64,000 nt of DNA from Amycolatopsis solani. Its GTDB lineage: Bacteria > Actinomycetota > Actinomycetes > Mycobacteriales > Pseudonocardiaceae. The position numbers were made by a program, and so were the translations under genes. Position 1 is the stretch's first letter. The number at the start of each line of letters is the position of its first letter. This document shows, piece after piece, positions 1 through 7,528 of this stretch. The DNA lies in the NCBI RefSeq assembly GCF_033441515.1, contig NZ_JAWQJT010000001.1, forward strand, positions 4,340,001 through 4,404,000, given 5' to 3'. The notes below the pieces were generated by a model. That model made no database searches. It was given only the letters and a program-made list of their open reading frames with translations, and had not been told where the DNA came from.

Positions 1-119
1 CGGTCCTCAGCCACGTCATGCAGCCGTCGGACACGCCGGCCCGCACGGCGGATTCGCTGGCGTGGGTGGCGACCCGCGTGCTCGGCCTGGAAGCCGTGCC
101 GCCGCTGCGCCACACCTGA
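1..119 (+). CDS. C-terminal end of a protein cut by the window edge
   Basis: An open frame enters from the left edge, reads for 38 codons and stops with TGA at 117-119. The visible tail is helical and ends in VPPLRHT. It might be the C-terminus of a TetR-type regulator, but there is no diagnostic motif and I do not assign a function. It converges on the haloalkane dehalogenase-like gene with 4 bp between the stops. Confidence 0.45.
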   Translation, partial: VLSHVMQPSDTPARTADSLAWVATRVLGLEAVPPLRHT

Positions 120-123
120 CGCG

Positions 124-960
124 TCAGCGGAGGCCGTGCCGGTCCAGCCACGCCGAGAGCTCGGCCGCGATCTCCTTGGGCCGGTCCTCCTGGGCGTGGT
201 GCCCGGCCTCGCCGCACGCGACGACGTCCAGCGCGGCGATGTTCCCGGCGCACCACCGCGCCATCTCCTCGCCGATGAGCAGCGTCGGCGAGCCTTCGAA
301 CGTCAGGAGCAGCTTGGGGGTGCCGTCGCTGCCGGCCAGCCACCGGTCGTAGGCCTCGACGCGCTCGACGACCTCGGCCGGCTCCCCGCCGAGCGGCAGC
401 TGGCGCGCCCAGGCGAGGACCGGGCGGCGGCTCTCCGGCGTGGGGAACGGCGCGAGGTAGACGGCCAGGTCGTCGTCGCCGACCGGGGTGCGGACGCCGC
501 CGGTGAACGCCTGCCGGATGAACAGGTCCTGGGCCAGCACCAGGTCTTCGCCGGCGCCGGGCGTGCGGATCTTGCGGGATCGCTCGGCCGCCTGGGGTGT
601 CAGGTCGGCCCAGGCCATCGGCTTCACGATGGTTTCGAAGAAGGCGAGCCCGCGGACCCGGCCGGGGTGGCGGGCCGCGAAGTCGAACGCGAGCGCGCCG
701 CCCCAGTCGTGGCCGACGAGGACGACGTCGTCGAGCTCCAGTGCGTCGAACCAGGCGTCGAGGTACCGGGCGTGGTCGGCGAAGGTGTAGGCGAGGTCGG
801 GCTTGGGCGAGCGGCCCATGCCGATGAGGTCGGGCGCGAGCAGCCGCCCGGCGCCGACGTGGGGGCGGACGTGGCGCCACCCGTGCGACGAGCCGGGGTT
901 GCCGTGCAGGAAGACGATCGGGGTGCCGCTGCCGGTTTCTTCGTGGTGGAGGACGGGCAT
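124..960 (-). CDS. Haloalkane dehalogenase-like alpha/beta hydrolase
   Basis: A 278-residue cytosolic alpha/beta hydrolase with the haloalkane dehalogenase signature. HGNPGSS near residue 20 supplies the halide-binding Asn21. GHDWGG gives nucleophile Asp85 and halide-binding Trp86. A Glu in FFET (109) matches the catalytic acid position of the HLD-II group (LinB/DhaA type), and AGHHAQED (His254) supplies the base. All catalytic positions are therefore present, so hydrolytic dehalogenation is plausible, although many relatives have unknown substrates and an epoxide hydrolase-like role cannot be excluded. The ATG is 2 bp downstream of the MarR-family gene's stop, so the two are almost certainly co-transcribed and under that regulator. 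Confidence 0.85.
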   Translation of the reverse strand: MPVLHHEETGSGTPIVFLHGNPGSSHGWRHVRPHVGAGRLLAPDLIGMGRSPKPDLAYTFADHARYLDAWFDALELDDVVLVGHDWGGALAFDFAARHPGRVRGLAFFETIVKPMAWADLTPQAAERSRKIRTPGAGEDLVLAQDLFIRQAFTGGVRTPVGDDDLAVYLAPFPTPESRRPVLAWARQLPLGGEPAEVVERVEAYDRWLAGSDGTPKLLLTFEGSPTLLIGEEMARWCAGNIAALDVVACGEAGHHAQEDRPKEIAAELSAWLDRHGLR

Positions 961-962
961 GG

Positions 963-1400
963 TCAGGCTCCTTCGAGCGGGGTGTCGAGCAGCAGGGTGA
1001 GTTCGCGGGTCAGCGCCGCGGTCCGATCGCCGCGGCGGCCGCCGAGCGGGGCCAGGAGCCGGTCGAGCAGCGCGCCGACGGTGGCGATCGCGGGCTCGAC
1101 GACCTCGCGCCCGCGCTCGGTGAGGGCGAGCCGGATGGTCCGGGTGTCGTGGGGGTCGCGGGCGCGTTCGATCAGGCCGCCGGCGTCGAGGGTGCGCGCG
1201 AGCTTGGAGACGTAGAGGGCTTCGAGACCGGTGTGGTCGGCGAGTTCCCGCTGGCTCGGCGGCTCGGTGCGCTGGAGGTCGAGCAGCGAGGCGAGGAAGA
1301 CGTACTGGGCGTGCGTCAGGCCGGCGGGGGCCAGCGCGCGGTCGACGGCCACCCGCCACTTCATGGAGAGGCGCCAGACCAGGTGTCCCGGAGTGCTCAT
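963..1400 (-). CDS. MarR-family transcriptional regulator
   Basis: A 145-residue winged-helix regulator. The recognition region (SQRELADHTGLEALYVSKLARTL, about residues 48-70) and the wing region DPHDTRTIRLALTERG are typical MarR. It likely represses its own operon with the downstream dehalogenase-like gene and responds to a small hydrophobic or aromatic ligand; that ligand is not inferable here. A perfect 20-bp palindrome lies 20 bp upstream of its ATG and is the obvious operator. It sits directly downstream of kynU on the same strand, so read-through from kynU is also possible. Confidence 0.9.
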   Translation of the reverse strand: MSTPGHLVWRLSMKWRVAVDRALAPAGLTHAQYVFLASLLDLQRTEPPSQRELADHTGLEALYVSKLARTLDAGGLIERARDPHDTRTIRLALTERGREVVEPAIATVGALLDRLLAPLGGRRGDRTAALTRELTLLLDTPLEGA

Positions 1401-1420
1401 GCCAGATACAGTACATGGCT

Positions 1421-1440
1421 ATAGTAGCCATGGCTACTAT
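1421..1440. promoter_or_regulatory. Perfect 20-bp palindrome, probable MarR operator
   Basis: ATAGTAGCCA followed by its exact reverse complement TGGCTACTAT. It lies 20 bp before the marR start and overlaps the kynU stop codon (1437-1439). The flank repeats part of the motif (ATGGCTAT at 1415-1422), giving overlapping ATGGCTA half-sites. The size and symmetry fit MarR dimers, and the position fits blocking of a promoter inside the end of kynU. Confidence 0.8.
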
Positions 1441-2642
1441 CCGGCGAGCTCCCTGATCCGGGCCATCGCCGCGCGGACCTCGGTGAAGCCCGTGGTGAGC
1501 GGGCTCAGTCCGACGCGGATGCCGTCGGGACGGCGGAAGTCGATCAGCACGCCGTTCTCGATCAGCACCCGCGAAAGCCGCTCGGCGTCGGGGTGGCGGA
1601 GGGTGACGTGACCGCCGCGGCGGTCGTCGTCGCGGGGTGAGGCGACGGTGAACCCGAGCGGGACCAGCCACTCGTCGGCGAGCGCGAGCACCCACCGCCC
1701 CAGCGCCACGGCCTTGGCACGCACCCGGTCGATGCCCGCTTCGGCCAGCAGCGCGACGCCTTCCTGGACGCCCACCATGCCCAGCACCGGCGGCGTGCCG
1801 GACAGCGCCCGGCGGATCCCCGGCGCGGGGACGTACTCGGCCGCCATGCCGAAGGTGTCGGCCGCGCCCATCCAGCCGGTGATCGGCTGGCCGAAGTCCG
1901 CGTGGTGGCGGGCGTTGACGTAGAGGAACGCGGGCGCGCCGGGCCCGGCGTTGAGGAACTTGTACGTGCAGCCGACGGCGAAGTCGGCGCCCGCCGCGTC
2001 CAGCTCGACCGGGATCGAGCCGACGCTGTGGCAGAGGTCCCAGACGGTGAGGCCGCCGCGTTCGTGCACCAGCCGCGTGATGGCGGCCAGGTCGGCGATC
2101 GCGGCCGAGCGGTAGTCCACATGGGACAGCACGACCGCCGCGGTGTGCGGCCCGGTCACCGCCGCGACGTCTTCGGGCCGGACGTCGGCGGACTCGATCC
2201 ACCGGACCGTGAGCCCGAGTTCGGCGGCGACGCTTTCGACGAGGAACCGGTCGGTCGGGAAGTTCGCGGTGTCCGTGACGATCTCGTCGCGCCCCGGCCG
2301 CAGCGCGACGGCCGCGCGGAGCGTCTTGTAGAGGCACACGGATGTCGAGTCGGCGACGATCGTCTGGCCCGGCGCGGCGCCGAGCGCGACGCGGCCGAGC
2401 TCGTCCCCGATCGCTTCGGGCAGCGCGAGCCAGCGTTCTTCCCACGACCGGATCAGCCGTCCGCCCCACTCTTCGGCAACCAGCTCCCGCAGCCGTTCCG
2501 CGGTGGCGCGCAGCGGACGGCCGAGCGAATTGCCGTCCAGGTAGGCGACGACACCGGGATCGGAGATCGGCACGAACCGGTCGCGGAAGGCGGCCAGTTC
2601 GTCCGCCGCGTCGAGGCGCGCGGCTTCCGCCGTCGTGGTCAG
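1437..2642 (-). CDS. kynU: Kynureninase
   Basis: A PLP-dependent hydrolase that splits kynurenine to anthranilate and alanine (tryptophan catabolism or anthranilate supply). Hallmarks are AYLDGNSLGRP near the N-terminus, LCHSVGS, and the PLP-lysine motif CTYKFLNAGPGAP. The C-terminal RVGLSPLTTGF segment is also typical. No ATG, GTG or TTG lies at the homologous N-terminus. The best start is CTG at 2642, which overlaps the TGA of the upstream gene and sits 8 nt after AAGGAG, giving 401 residues. The next GTG would remove conserved sequence. No tryptophan dioxygenase or kynurenine formamidase gene is visible in the window. Confidence 0.92.
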   Translation of the reverse strand: MTTTAEAARLDAADELAAFRDRFVPISDPGVVAYLDGNSLGRPLRATAERLRELVAEEWGGRLIRSWEERWLALPEAIGDELGRVALGAAPGQTIVADSTSVCLYKTLRAAVALRPGRDEIVTDTANFPTDRFLVESVAAELGLTVRWIESADVRPEDVAAVTGPHTAAVVLSHVDYRSAAIADLAAITRLVHERGGLTVWDLCHSVGSIPVELDAAGADFAVGCTYKFLNAGPGAPAFLYVNARHHADFGQPITGWMGAADTFGMAAEYVPAPGIRRALSGTPPVLGMVGVQEGVALLAEAGIDRVRAKAVALGRWVLALADEWLVPLGFTVASPRDDDRRGGHVTLRHPDAERLSRVLIENGVLIDFRRPDGIRVGLSPLTTGFTEVRAAMARIRELAG

Positions 2643-3010
2643 CGGTTCTTCTCCTTCACGCGCACGGTTTCCTTGCGCACCTCGGCCTGCGTGGCGCGTT
2701 CCCGCACCAGCCAGTCGGGGCTTTCCTCCTTCAGCGCGTCGATCTCGTCGGTGGTCAGGGCTTCGGTGATCCCGCCCCGCGTGAGGCCGCCGATGGAGAC
2801 GCCGAGCTTCGCCGCGACGACCTGCCGCGGGTGCGGCCCGGTGCGGCGCAGCTCCCGCAGCCACTCGGGCGGGTCGGCCTGCAGCGCGTTCAGCTCGTCG
2901 CGCGAGACGACGCCCTCCTGGAACTCCGCGGGCGTGGCTTCGAGGTACACGCCCAGTTTCTTCGCCGCCGTCGCGGGCTTCATGGTCTGGGCGGTTTTGT
3001 GCGACGTCAT
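2639..3010 (-). CDS. DUF5997 family protein
   Basis: A 123-residue soluble protein of a conserved actinobacterial family of unknown function. It starts MTSHKTAQTMKPATAAKKLG and contains two short similar helical blocks (EFQEGVVSRDELNALQADPPEWL and GGITEALTTDEIDALKEESPDWL), suggesting an internal duplication. Its stop overlaps the CTG start of kynU, so the two are translationally coupled. It is divergent from the LysR-effector-like gene at 3053. Upstream, TACCCT ends 7 nt before the ATG, which suggests a leaderless transcript. Confidence 0.8.
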   Translation of the reverse strand: MTSHKTAQTMKPATAAKKLGVYLEATPAEFQEGVVSRDELNALQADPPEWLRELRRTGPHPRQVVAAKLGVSIGGLTRGGITEALTTDEIDALKEESPDWLVRERATQAEVRKETVRVKEKNR

Positions 3011-3052
3011 GCCGTCCAGGGTAGCCAGCCGGGTGCCCGGTAACCTGACCCG
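3011..3052. promoter_or_regulatory. Compact divergent promoter region with two leaderless-type -10 elements
   Basis: The 42 bp between two divergent start codons hold TACCCT on the minus strand (3023-3018), 7 nt before the DUF5997 ATG, and TAACCT on the plus strand (3041-3046), 6 nt before the GTG at 3053. No Shine-Dalgarno sequence is present in either direction. Both mRNAs would begin at or next to the start codon. Confidence 0.5.
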
Positions 3053-3760
3053 GTGACCTCGTTCCGCCTCGCCTACGTTCCCGGCGCGACCCCCGCCAAG
3101 TGGGTGCGCACCTGGGGCGAGCGGATGCCGGAGGTGCCGTTGACCCTCCTTCCGGTCGCCGCGCCGGACGCGGCGGGCCTGCTGCGCGCGCGGGACGCGG
3201 ACGCGGCGCTGCTGCGCTCGCCGATCGACCGCGACGGCCTGCACGCGATCCCGCTGTACACCGAGACGACGGTGGTCGTGGTGGCCAAGGACCACCTGAT
3301 CGCGGCGGCGGACGAAGTGTCCACGGTGGACCTGGCGGACGAGGTCGTGCTGCACCCGCTGGACGACACGTTGGAGTGGTCTTCCCTGCCGGGCCGTCCG
3401 GCGGTGTCGCGCCCGGAGACGACGGCGGACGCGATCGAACTCGTGGCGGCCGGCGTCGGGGTGCTCGTCGTCCCGCAGTCACTGGCCCGGCTGCACCACC
3501 GCCGCGACCTGACCTACCGCCCGATCGGGGACGCGCCGCAGTCGAGCGTCGCGCTGTCGTGGCTGGAGGAGGAGACGACGGAGCTGATGGAGCAGTTCAT
3601 CGGCATCGTCCGCGGCCGCACGGTCAACAGCACGCGTGGCCGCCCGCAGGCACCGGCTGCGGCTCCGGCGGAGCGCAAGCGCCCGGCCCGCAAACCGGCG
3701 CCCCCGAAGCCGGCCCGCCGGACCGGCGGCGGCTCGGGAAAGCGCCGCCGCCGGTCCTGA
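3053..3760 (+). CDS. LysR-type effector-binding domain protein without DNA-binding domain
   Basis: A 235-residue protein. Residues 1-190 resemble the periplasmic-binding-like effector domain of LysR regulators (FRLAYVPGATPAKW at the start, GVGVLVVPQSLARL near 150), but no winged helix precedes it. The last 40 residues are Pro/Ala/Lys/Arg-rich (RKPAPPKPARRTGGGSGKRR) and could bind nucleic acid non-specifically. The divergent pairing with a DUF5997 gene suggests a functional link. It may be a ligand sensor working through another protein. The start is GTG. Confidence 0.75.
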   Translation: MTSFRLAYVPGATPAKWVRTWGERMPEVPLTLLPVAAPDAAGLLRARDADAALLRSPIDRDGLHAIPLYTETTVVVVAKDHLIAAADEVSTVDLADEVVLHPLDDTLEWSSLPGRPAVSRPETTADAIELVAAGVGVLVVPQSLARLHHRRDLTYRPIGDAPQSSVALSWLEEETTELMEQFIGIVRGRTVNSTRGRPQAPAAAPAERKRPARKPAPPKPARRTGGGSGKRRRRS

Positions 3761-3780
3761 GCCGTCGCTACTGAGCCGCG

Positions 3781-4062
3781 TCAGGCGGTCGTGCAGACGC
3801 AGTTGCCGTCGGCGCGGTCGGCCAGGTCGGGGTCGTCGAACCAGTGGCCGTTTTCGCCGAGGTAGCGGAAGTGCAGCACCGTGCCCGGATCGACGTCGAT
3901 CGACGCCGAACGGCGGCCGTTGGAGCGCGGGGTGAGGTGGTGGCGGCCGGGCGTCCAGTCGTTGAACGAACCCACGACGCTCACCCGTCCGGGCGGTGCG
4001 CCGACGGGGAGGCTGAAGGTGACGCGCTGGGTGCCGGCCCGGCTCTTGCTGATCTTGATCAC
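3781..4062 (-). CDS. Small isoamylase N-terminal/CBM48-like protein
   Basis: A 93-residue single-domain protein. VSVVGSFNDWTPGRH followed by a beta-rich segment (VLHFRYLGENGHWFDDPDL) is the early-set fold that precedes glycogen-branching and AMPK-beta carbohydrate-binding modules. No catalytic domain follows, so it is a stand-alone module that may bind alpha-glucan or regulate a partner. The start is GTG at 4062, preceded by GAAAGG; the longer frame to 4185 has no support. Confidence 0.75.
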   Translation of the reverse strand: MIKISKSRAGTQRVTFSLPVGAPPGRVSVVGSFNDWTPGRHHLTPRSNGRRSASIDVDPGTVLHFRYLGENGHWFDDPDLADRADGNCVCTTA

Positions 4063-4269
4063 TCGGTGGCGGCCTTTCGCGGAGGGTGGTCGGGAGGGCG
4101 TGCTCGGCACTGAGCGCCGACATGGTCGCACAGCTGTGACCGAACGGTCACCTGGAGTGCCCGATCCAGCGACGGCGCCGCTCATCGGGCCGCCACCGAC
4201 CGGGTGGTCCTCGGGTGAACCATGATCATCTTGGGTTCACGGCGGTGTTCCGGTGGGAAACTGGCTGCC

Positions 4270-4788
4270 GTGACCGTCGTCGTCGATCGTCAAGTCAAGG
4301 ACCCGTGTGCCTGGCTCAGTGCCGTCAGCCACGAGCTCGCCGTCGCGCCCCCGGCCGACACGCGGGCGGTGCTCCTGACGGTGTGGGACGGGCTGGCCGC
4401 CGCCCGGCTGGCCGGACTGCACGCGGCCGCGGCTTCGCCCCGCTGGCGAGCCCGGCAGCGCCACGCCGAATCCGTCGAGTTCGACCTCGCCCTGCAGCTG
4501 GCACGTGACTGCACCATCGCCACCGGCCTGGCCATCCCGGCCCGGCTGCCGCGAGCCGCCGTCGCCTGGCCGGAGGAAAGAGCCGACGCAGCGGTCGCGG
4601 CGATCGTGTCCTTCTGCGGCACGGCCGAAGCGGTCCTGCGCCAGGCGGGCGCGCTCACCCCGGTGTGGGAGGACAGCCTGCTCGGCCCGGTCGCACTGAC
4701 GAGCTGGCTCGCGGACTGCTGGACGGGCCGCCACGCGGGCGGCGCGGCACTGCACTTGCCGGTGCCCCCGCCGCCCTGGTGGCGGTGA
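4270..4788 (+). CDS. Unknown protein with a repeat-derived C-terminus
   Basis: About 172 residues from the GTG at 4270; an ATG at 4222 is an alternative start. The body is Ala-rich and helical (RHAESVEFDLALQLARDCT, ADAAVAAIVSFCGTAEAVLRQ). I do not recognise the family. The last 25 residues (TGRHAGGAALHLPVPPPPWW) are encoded by the first unit of an imperfect tandem repeat that continues past the stop as non-coding DNA. The stop may therefore have been set by repeat expansion, and the original C-terminus may have differed. Confidence 0.5.
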   Translation: MTVVVDRQVKDPCAWLSAVSHELAVAPPADTRAVLLTVWDGLAAARLAGLHAAAASPRWRARQRHAESVEFDLALQLARDCTIATGLAIPARLPRAAVAWPEERADAAVAAIVSFCGTAEAVLRQAGALTPVWEDSLLGPVALTSWLADCWTGRHAGGAALHLPVPPPPWWR

Positions 4789-5062
4789 TGGGCCGGCGCG
4801 CGGATTGCTGGGCCGGCCGGCAGGCGGGTGGCGCGGTGCCTCCGCCGCCCTGGTGGCGGTGGTGCGCTGGCTCGCGGATTGCTGGGCTGGCCGCCGCGCG
4901 GTGCCCCGCGACCGTGGTGGCCGTGAGAGGCCGGCTTGCGGTTGCTGGGTCGGCCGCCAGGCGGGGTGGCGCGGTGCCCCCGCCGCCGTGGTGGCGGTGA
5001 GGGGCCGGCTCGCGGTCTGCTGGACCAGCCGTCACGCAGGTGGCGCGGTGTGGTGCCGGTGA
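4704..5062 (+). repeat. Five imperfect tandem repeats (62-87 bp) growing from a gene 3' end
   Basis: Unit starts are near 4704, 4791, 4864, 4928 and 5001. Shared blocks in order are GGCTCGCGGATTGCTGGG, GCCGGCAGGCGGGTGGCG and CCGCCGCCCTGGTGGCGGTG. Unit lengths differ and are not multiples of three, so units 2-5 are not an in-frame protein repeat. Unit 1 lies inside the coding end of the preceding gene. Divergence between units shows the expansion is not recent. Confidence 0.75.
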
Positions 5063-5125
5063 CGTGTCCGTCAGGTGATGTCTGGGCCGGCGGCGGTGCG
5101 CCGGTGTGGTGGAGAGGAGGCCGGG

Positions 5126-5326
5126 GTGACCGAAGCGGCCCCGCTCAGAAGAATCCCCGATGCGGCGCGCGCGGCGATGCGGGCGGTCCTGCTGGCCGAG
5201 CTGACCGCCGCCCGGCGGCGTGCGCAAGCTGCGGGCTGTTCGCCGGAGGTGCTGACGCGGGTTTTCGAGGCCCGCCGGAGCCGGCTGGCCGAAGACGGCC
5301 GCGCCGCTCCGCCCAAATCGGCCTAG
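5126..5326 (+). CDS. Small helical protein of unknown function
   Basis: 66 residues from a GTG at 5126 that has a strong Shine-Dalgarno (GGAGAGGAGG) 5 nt upstream; a GTG at 5075 is in frame but lacks one. The sequence is charged and helical (AARAAMRAVLLAELTAARRRAQ, VLTRVFEARRSRLAED). No family is recognised. It converges on the gene ending at 5435, with an inverted-repeat element between them. Confidence 0.5.
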   Translation: MTEAAPLRRIPDAARAAMRAVLLAELTAARRRAQAAGCSPEVLTRVFEARRSRLAEDGRAAPPKSA

Positions 5327-5350
5327 GTCGTGCCCGCCGAGCCCCGTCCC

Positions 5351-5409
5351 GATGTCTTGAATGACTCATTCAGGACGTCGGATGTCCTGAATGACTCATT
5401 CAAGACATC
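5351..5409. repeat. Nested inverted repeat with 30-bp direct-repeat core
   Basis: The outer arms are GATGTCTTGAATGA (5351-5364) and its exact complement (5396-5409). Inner arms (TCATTCAGGAC 5366-5376, GTCCTGAATGA 5384-5394) form a second hairpin. Read as direct repeats, the two halves are offset by 30 bp. It lies between convergent genes, so it could act as a bidirectional terminator. Its AT-richer sequence differs from the surroundings and looks like a dispersed intergenic element. Confidence 0.7.
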
Positions 5410-5434
5410 CGGCACCGAGCACGCCCGACCGCGG

Positions 5435-6391
5435 TCAGCGGCCCAGGATGGCCAGCACCGTGGCCACGATCCCGTCGCGCCGCTCCCGGTCGGCGAGCGC
5501 GCGCGCCAGCCAGTCGTCATGGACCGAGGTGCCCGCCGCGCCGAACAGCGCCCGGATCACCCCCGCGACGACCTCCTCCGCCGGGTCGCCCCGGGCCAGC
5601 CGGGTGTCGATCGCCGCCAGTGCCTGCTCGGCCAGCGCCACCAGCTGCGCGTCCTCGACCTCGTCGCGCCCGACCAGCTCCAGCGCCGGCAGTTCCGCCG
5701 CGTGGTCCGCCGGCATCGGGGCCACCGGCGCGCGCTTGTGGCCCAGTGGCCGTTCGACGTGCTCGGCGTACCACTTGGGGCGGGAGCGCATCGCCGTCAG
5801 CACCTTCCGCACTTCGCGGTCGATCGTGTCGCGGTCGGCCACCGGCTCGCCGGTCACCTCGGCGCGTCGCGCGGCCCAGGCGTCGAGCGGCCACAGTTCG
5901 GCGCCCGCCGTCGTCGGGACGCCGGCCCAGGTCAGGACCTGCACCGCCAGATCGCACAACCAGGTGTCGTGGCGGAGGGCTTCGCCCAGCCAGGACGGCA
6001 GGCGGGGCCGTTGCAGGGCCCCGATTTCGCCGCGCCGGCGCCGGTGGGCGTCGACCGTCGCCGGACTGAGGCGGGTGGCCAGCCAGCCTTCGAGGTTTTC
6101 GATCGGGTCGGTCGCGCGCCGCAGCGCGTGCTCGACGACCGCCTCGACGTCGTCGTGGAAGCGGTCGAGGCAGTCCGGGCGCAGCCACTCGAGGCCGCGG
6201 GCGCAGTCCGGGTGCCGTCGCCGCCGCTCCAGCGGCTTGGTGATCCGCGTGAACACCAGCGGCCACGCCACGCTGTAGACCGCGCCACGCAGCCGGGCGC
6301 GGACGCCGGGCGTCGCGTCCGCGGCCGAGCAGGCGAGCAGGCCGTCGCGGGCCAACCGGCGGACCCCCGCGACGTCGGTGCTGTCGAGCAA
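5435..6391 (-). CDS. Unknown protein with weak sigma-region-2-like segment
   Basis: 318 residues from a TTG start at 6391 with GGGAGGA 4 nt upstream; no ATG or GTG is better placed. The central segment (HDDVEAVVEHALRRATDPIENLEGWLATRL, then DAHRRRRGE) recalls the end of sigma-70 region 2, but region 4 is absent and I do not call it a sigma factor. The C-terminal half is acidic and helical. It is divergent from another unknown gene (6569) that carries a helix-turn-helix. Together they resemble an uncharacterised regulatory pair. Confidence 0.6.
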   Translation of the reverse strand: MLDSTDVAGVRRLARDGLLACSAADATPGVRARLRGAVYSVAWPLVFTRITKPLERRRRHPDCARGLEWLRPDCLDRFHDDVEAVVEHALRRATDPIENLEGWLATRLSPATVDAHRRRRGEIGALQRPRLPSWLGEALRHDTWLCDLAVQVLTWAGVPTTAGAELWPLDAWAARRAEVTGEPVADRDTIDREVRKVLTAMRSRPKWYAEHVERPLGHKRAPVAPMPADHAAELPALELVGRDEVEDAQLVALAEQALAAIDTRLARGDPAEEVVAGVIRALFGAAGTSVHDDWLARALADRERRDGIVATVLAILGR

Positions 6392-6568
6392 CCCGTCCTC
6401 CCGATGTCGTCGACGGGAAAATGGTCGGACAACCGAAGAACCGGAAAAGGCCACGGCCGGGCCGAATCGCGGCGGAATCGGCCAGGAACTGGCCATCCCG
6501 GAATCACCTGATCGGCGCACGGCCTACGCCCGATCGCCCGGAAGTCCGCGTGTCACAATCGAAACCCC

Positions 6569-7528
6569 ATGGCACAACAGGACGGTCTGCTCCGGGAACT
6601 CACCGCTTTGCGGCGTGGCTGGGGATTGGAAGCCGAACGCTTGCGAAGCCGCCTCGGGCCGCTCGTCTCGGGCTGGTGCGAAATCCACCGGACGACGAGC
6701 GACCGCGACGCGCGGCGAGTTCTGCGTGACGCGATTTCGGCCGCGATCGCGGATTTCCCGCCCGACGACCAGCTGGCGGTGAACGTCGCGCTCGGCATCG
6801 CCGGCGGCACGCAGCACGCCCGGCTCAGCGACCGGATCGGCATCCTCGCCGAGCGTCTCCGGATCTCCGAACGCACGGCGCGGCGCCGCATCGACCGGGC
6901 GTTCACCCGGCTCGCCGCGGAGATCCAGGCCGGTTCCCAGCCGGGCGACGGCGTGCCCGACCCGGACCGGGGCTGGTTCGTCAAGCGGCTCAAGGCGCTC
7001 GTGCGGCTGGACACGCCCGAACCGGAACTGATCGAGGAACGCGTGATCGTGGCGACCCAGGACGGGCTCCGCCGGATCTCCGCGCAGCTCACCGTGCCCC
7101 GCACCGACGACGACCTCGACGGCGAGCGGCAGGTGGCCGCCGACGCCCAGCACGGCGTCCGGATCAGCGACCGGAGCCGGGAGGGCCAGCGGCACTTCCG
7201 CTGGCTGCTCGACCTGCCGCGGCCGCTGTCCCGCGGCGACAGCCACACGTTCTCGCTGGTCCTGCGGGTCCGCGACGGCCGGCCGATCCGGTCGTCCTAC
7301 ACGTTCGTGCCGCTGGTGACGTGCGAGTCGTTCACGGTCCGGGTCCGCTTCGACCCGGACCGGCCGCCGCGGTCGGTGTGGCGCCTGGACCGGGTCGCGC
7401 CGTCGGTGCTCGCCGACCCGCCGCAGCCGGGCGCGCCGCTGGACCTCGACGGCGCCGGCGAGGTGGCGCAGGACTTCACGGCACCGCAGCTCGGGTACGC
7501 CTACGGGCTGCGCTGGCTCCCTGACTAG
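6569..7528 (+). CDS. Unknown HTH-containing protein
   Basis: 319 residues. Residues 91-112 (GILAERLRISERTARRRIDR) form a convincing helix-turn-helix preceded by helices. The C-terminal half (150-319) is beta-rich (FRWLLDLPRPLSRGDSHTFSLVLRV, SYTFVPLVTCESFTVRVRF), like a ligand- or protein-interaction domain. No named family is recognised. It is divergent from the gene at 5435-6391 across 177 bp. The stop is immediately followed by the ArsR-family promoter. Confidence 0.65.
   Translation: MAQQDGLLRELTALRRGWGLEAERLRSRLGPLVSGWCEIHRTTSDRDARRVLRDAISAAIADFPPDDQLAVNVALGIAGGTQHARLSDRIGILAERLRISERTARRRIDRAFTRLAAEIQAGSQPGDGVPDPDRGWFVKRLKALVRLDTPEPELIEERVIVATQDGLRRISAQLTVPRTDDDLDGERQVAADAQHGVRISDRSREGQRHFRWLLDLPRPLSRGDSHTFSLVLRVRDGRPIRSSYTFVPLVTCESFTVRVRFDPDRPPRSVWRLDRVAPSVLADPPQPGAPLDLDGAGEVAQDFTAPQLGYAYGLRWLPD

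Noticed and set aside
124..2469. A 781-codon open frame on the minus strand spanning several genes
   Set aside because: Only its last 278 codons encode a recognisable protein; the rest is an open shadow of kynU and marR in GC-rich DNA.
5351..5409. Possible start of a CRISPR array because of the 30-bp periodicity
   Set aside because: Only two units, no spacers of uniform length, palindromic throughout and no cas genes.
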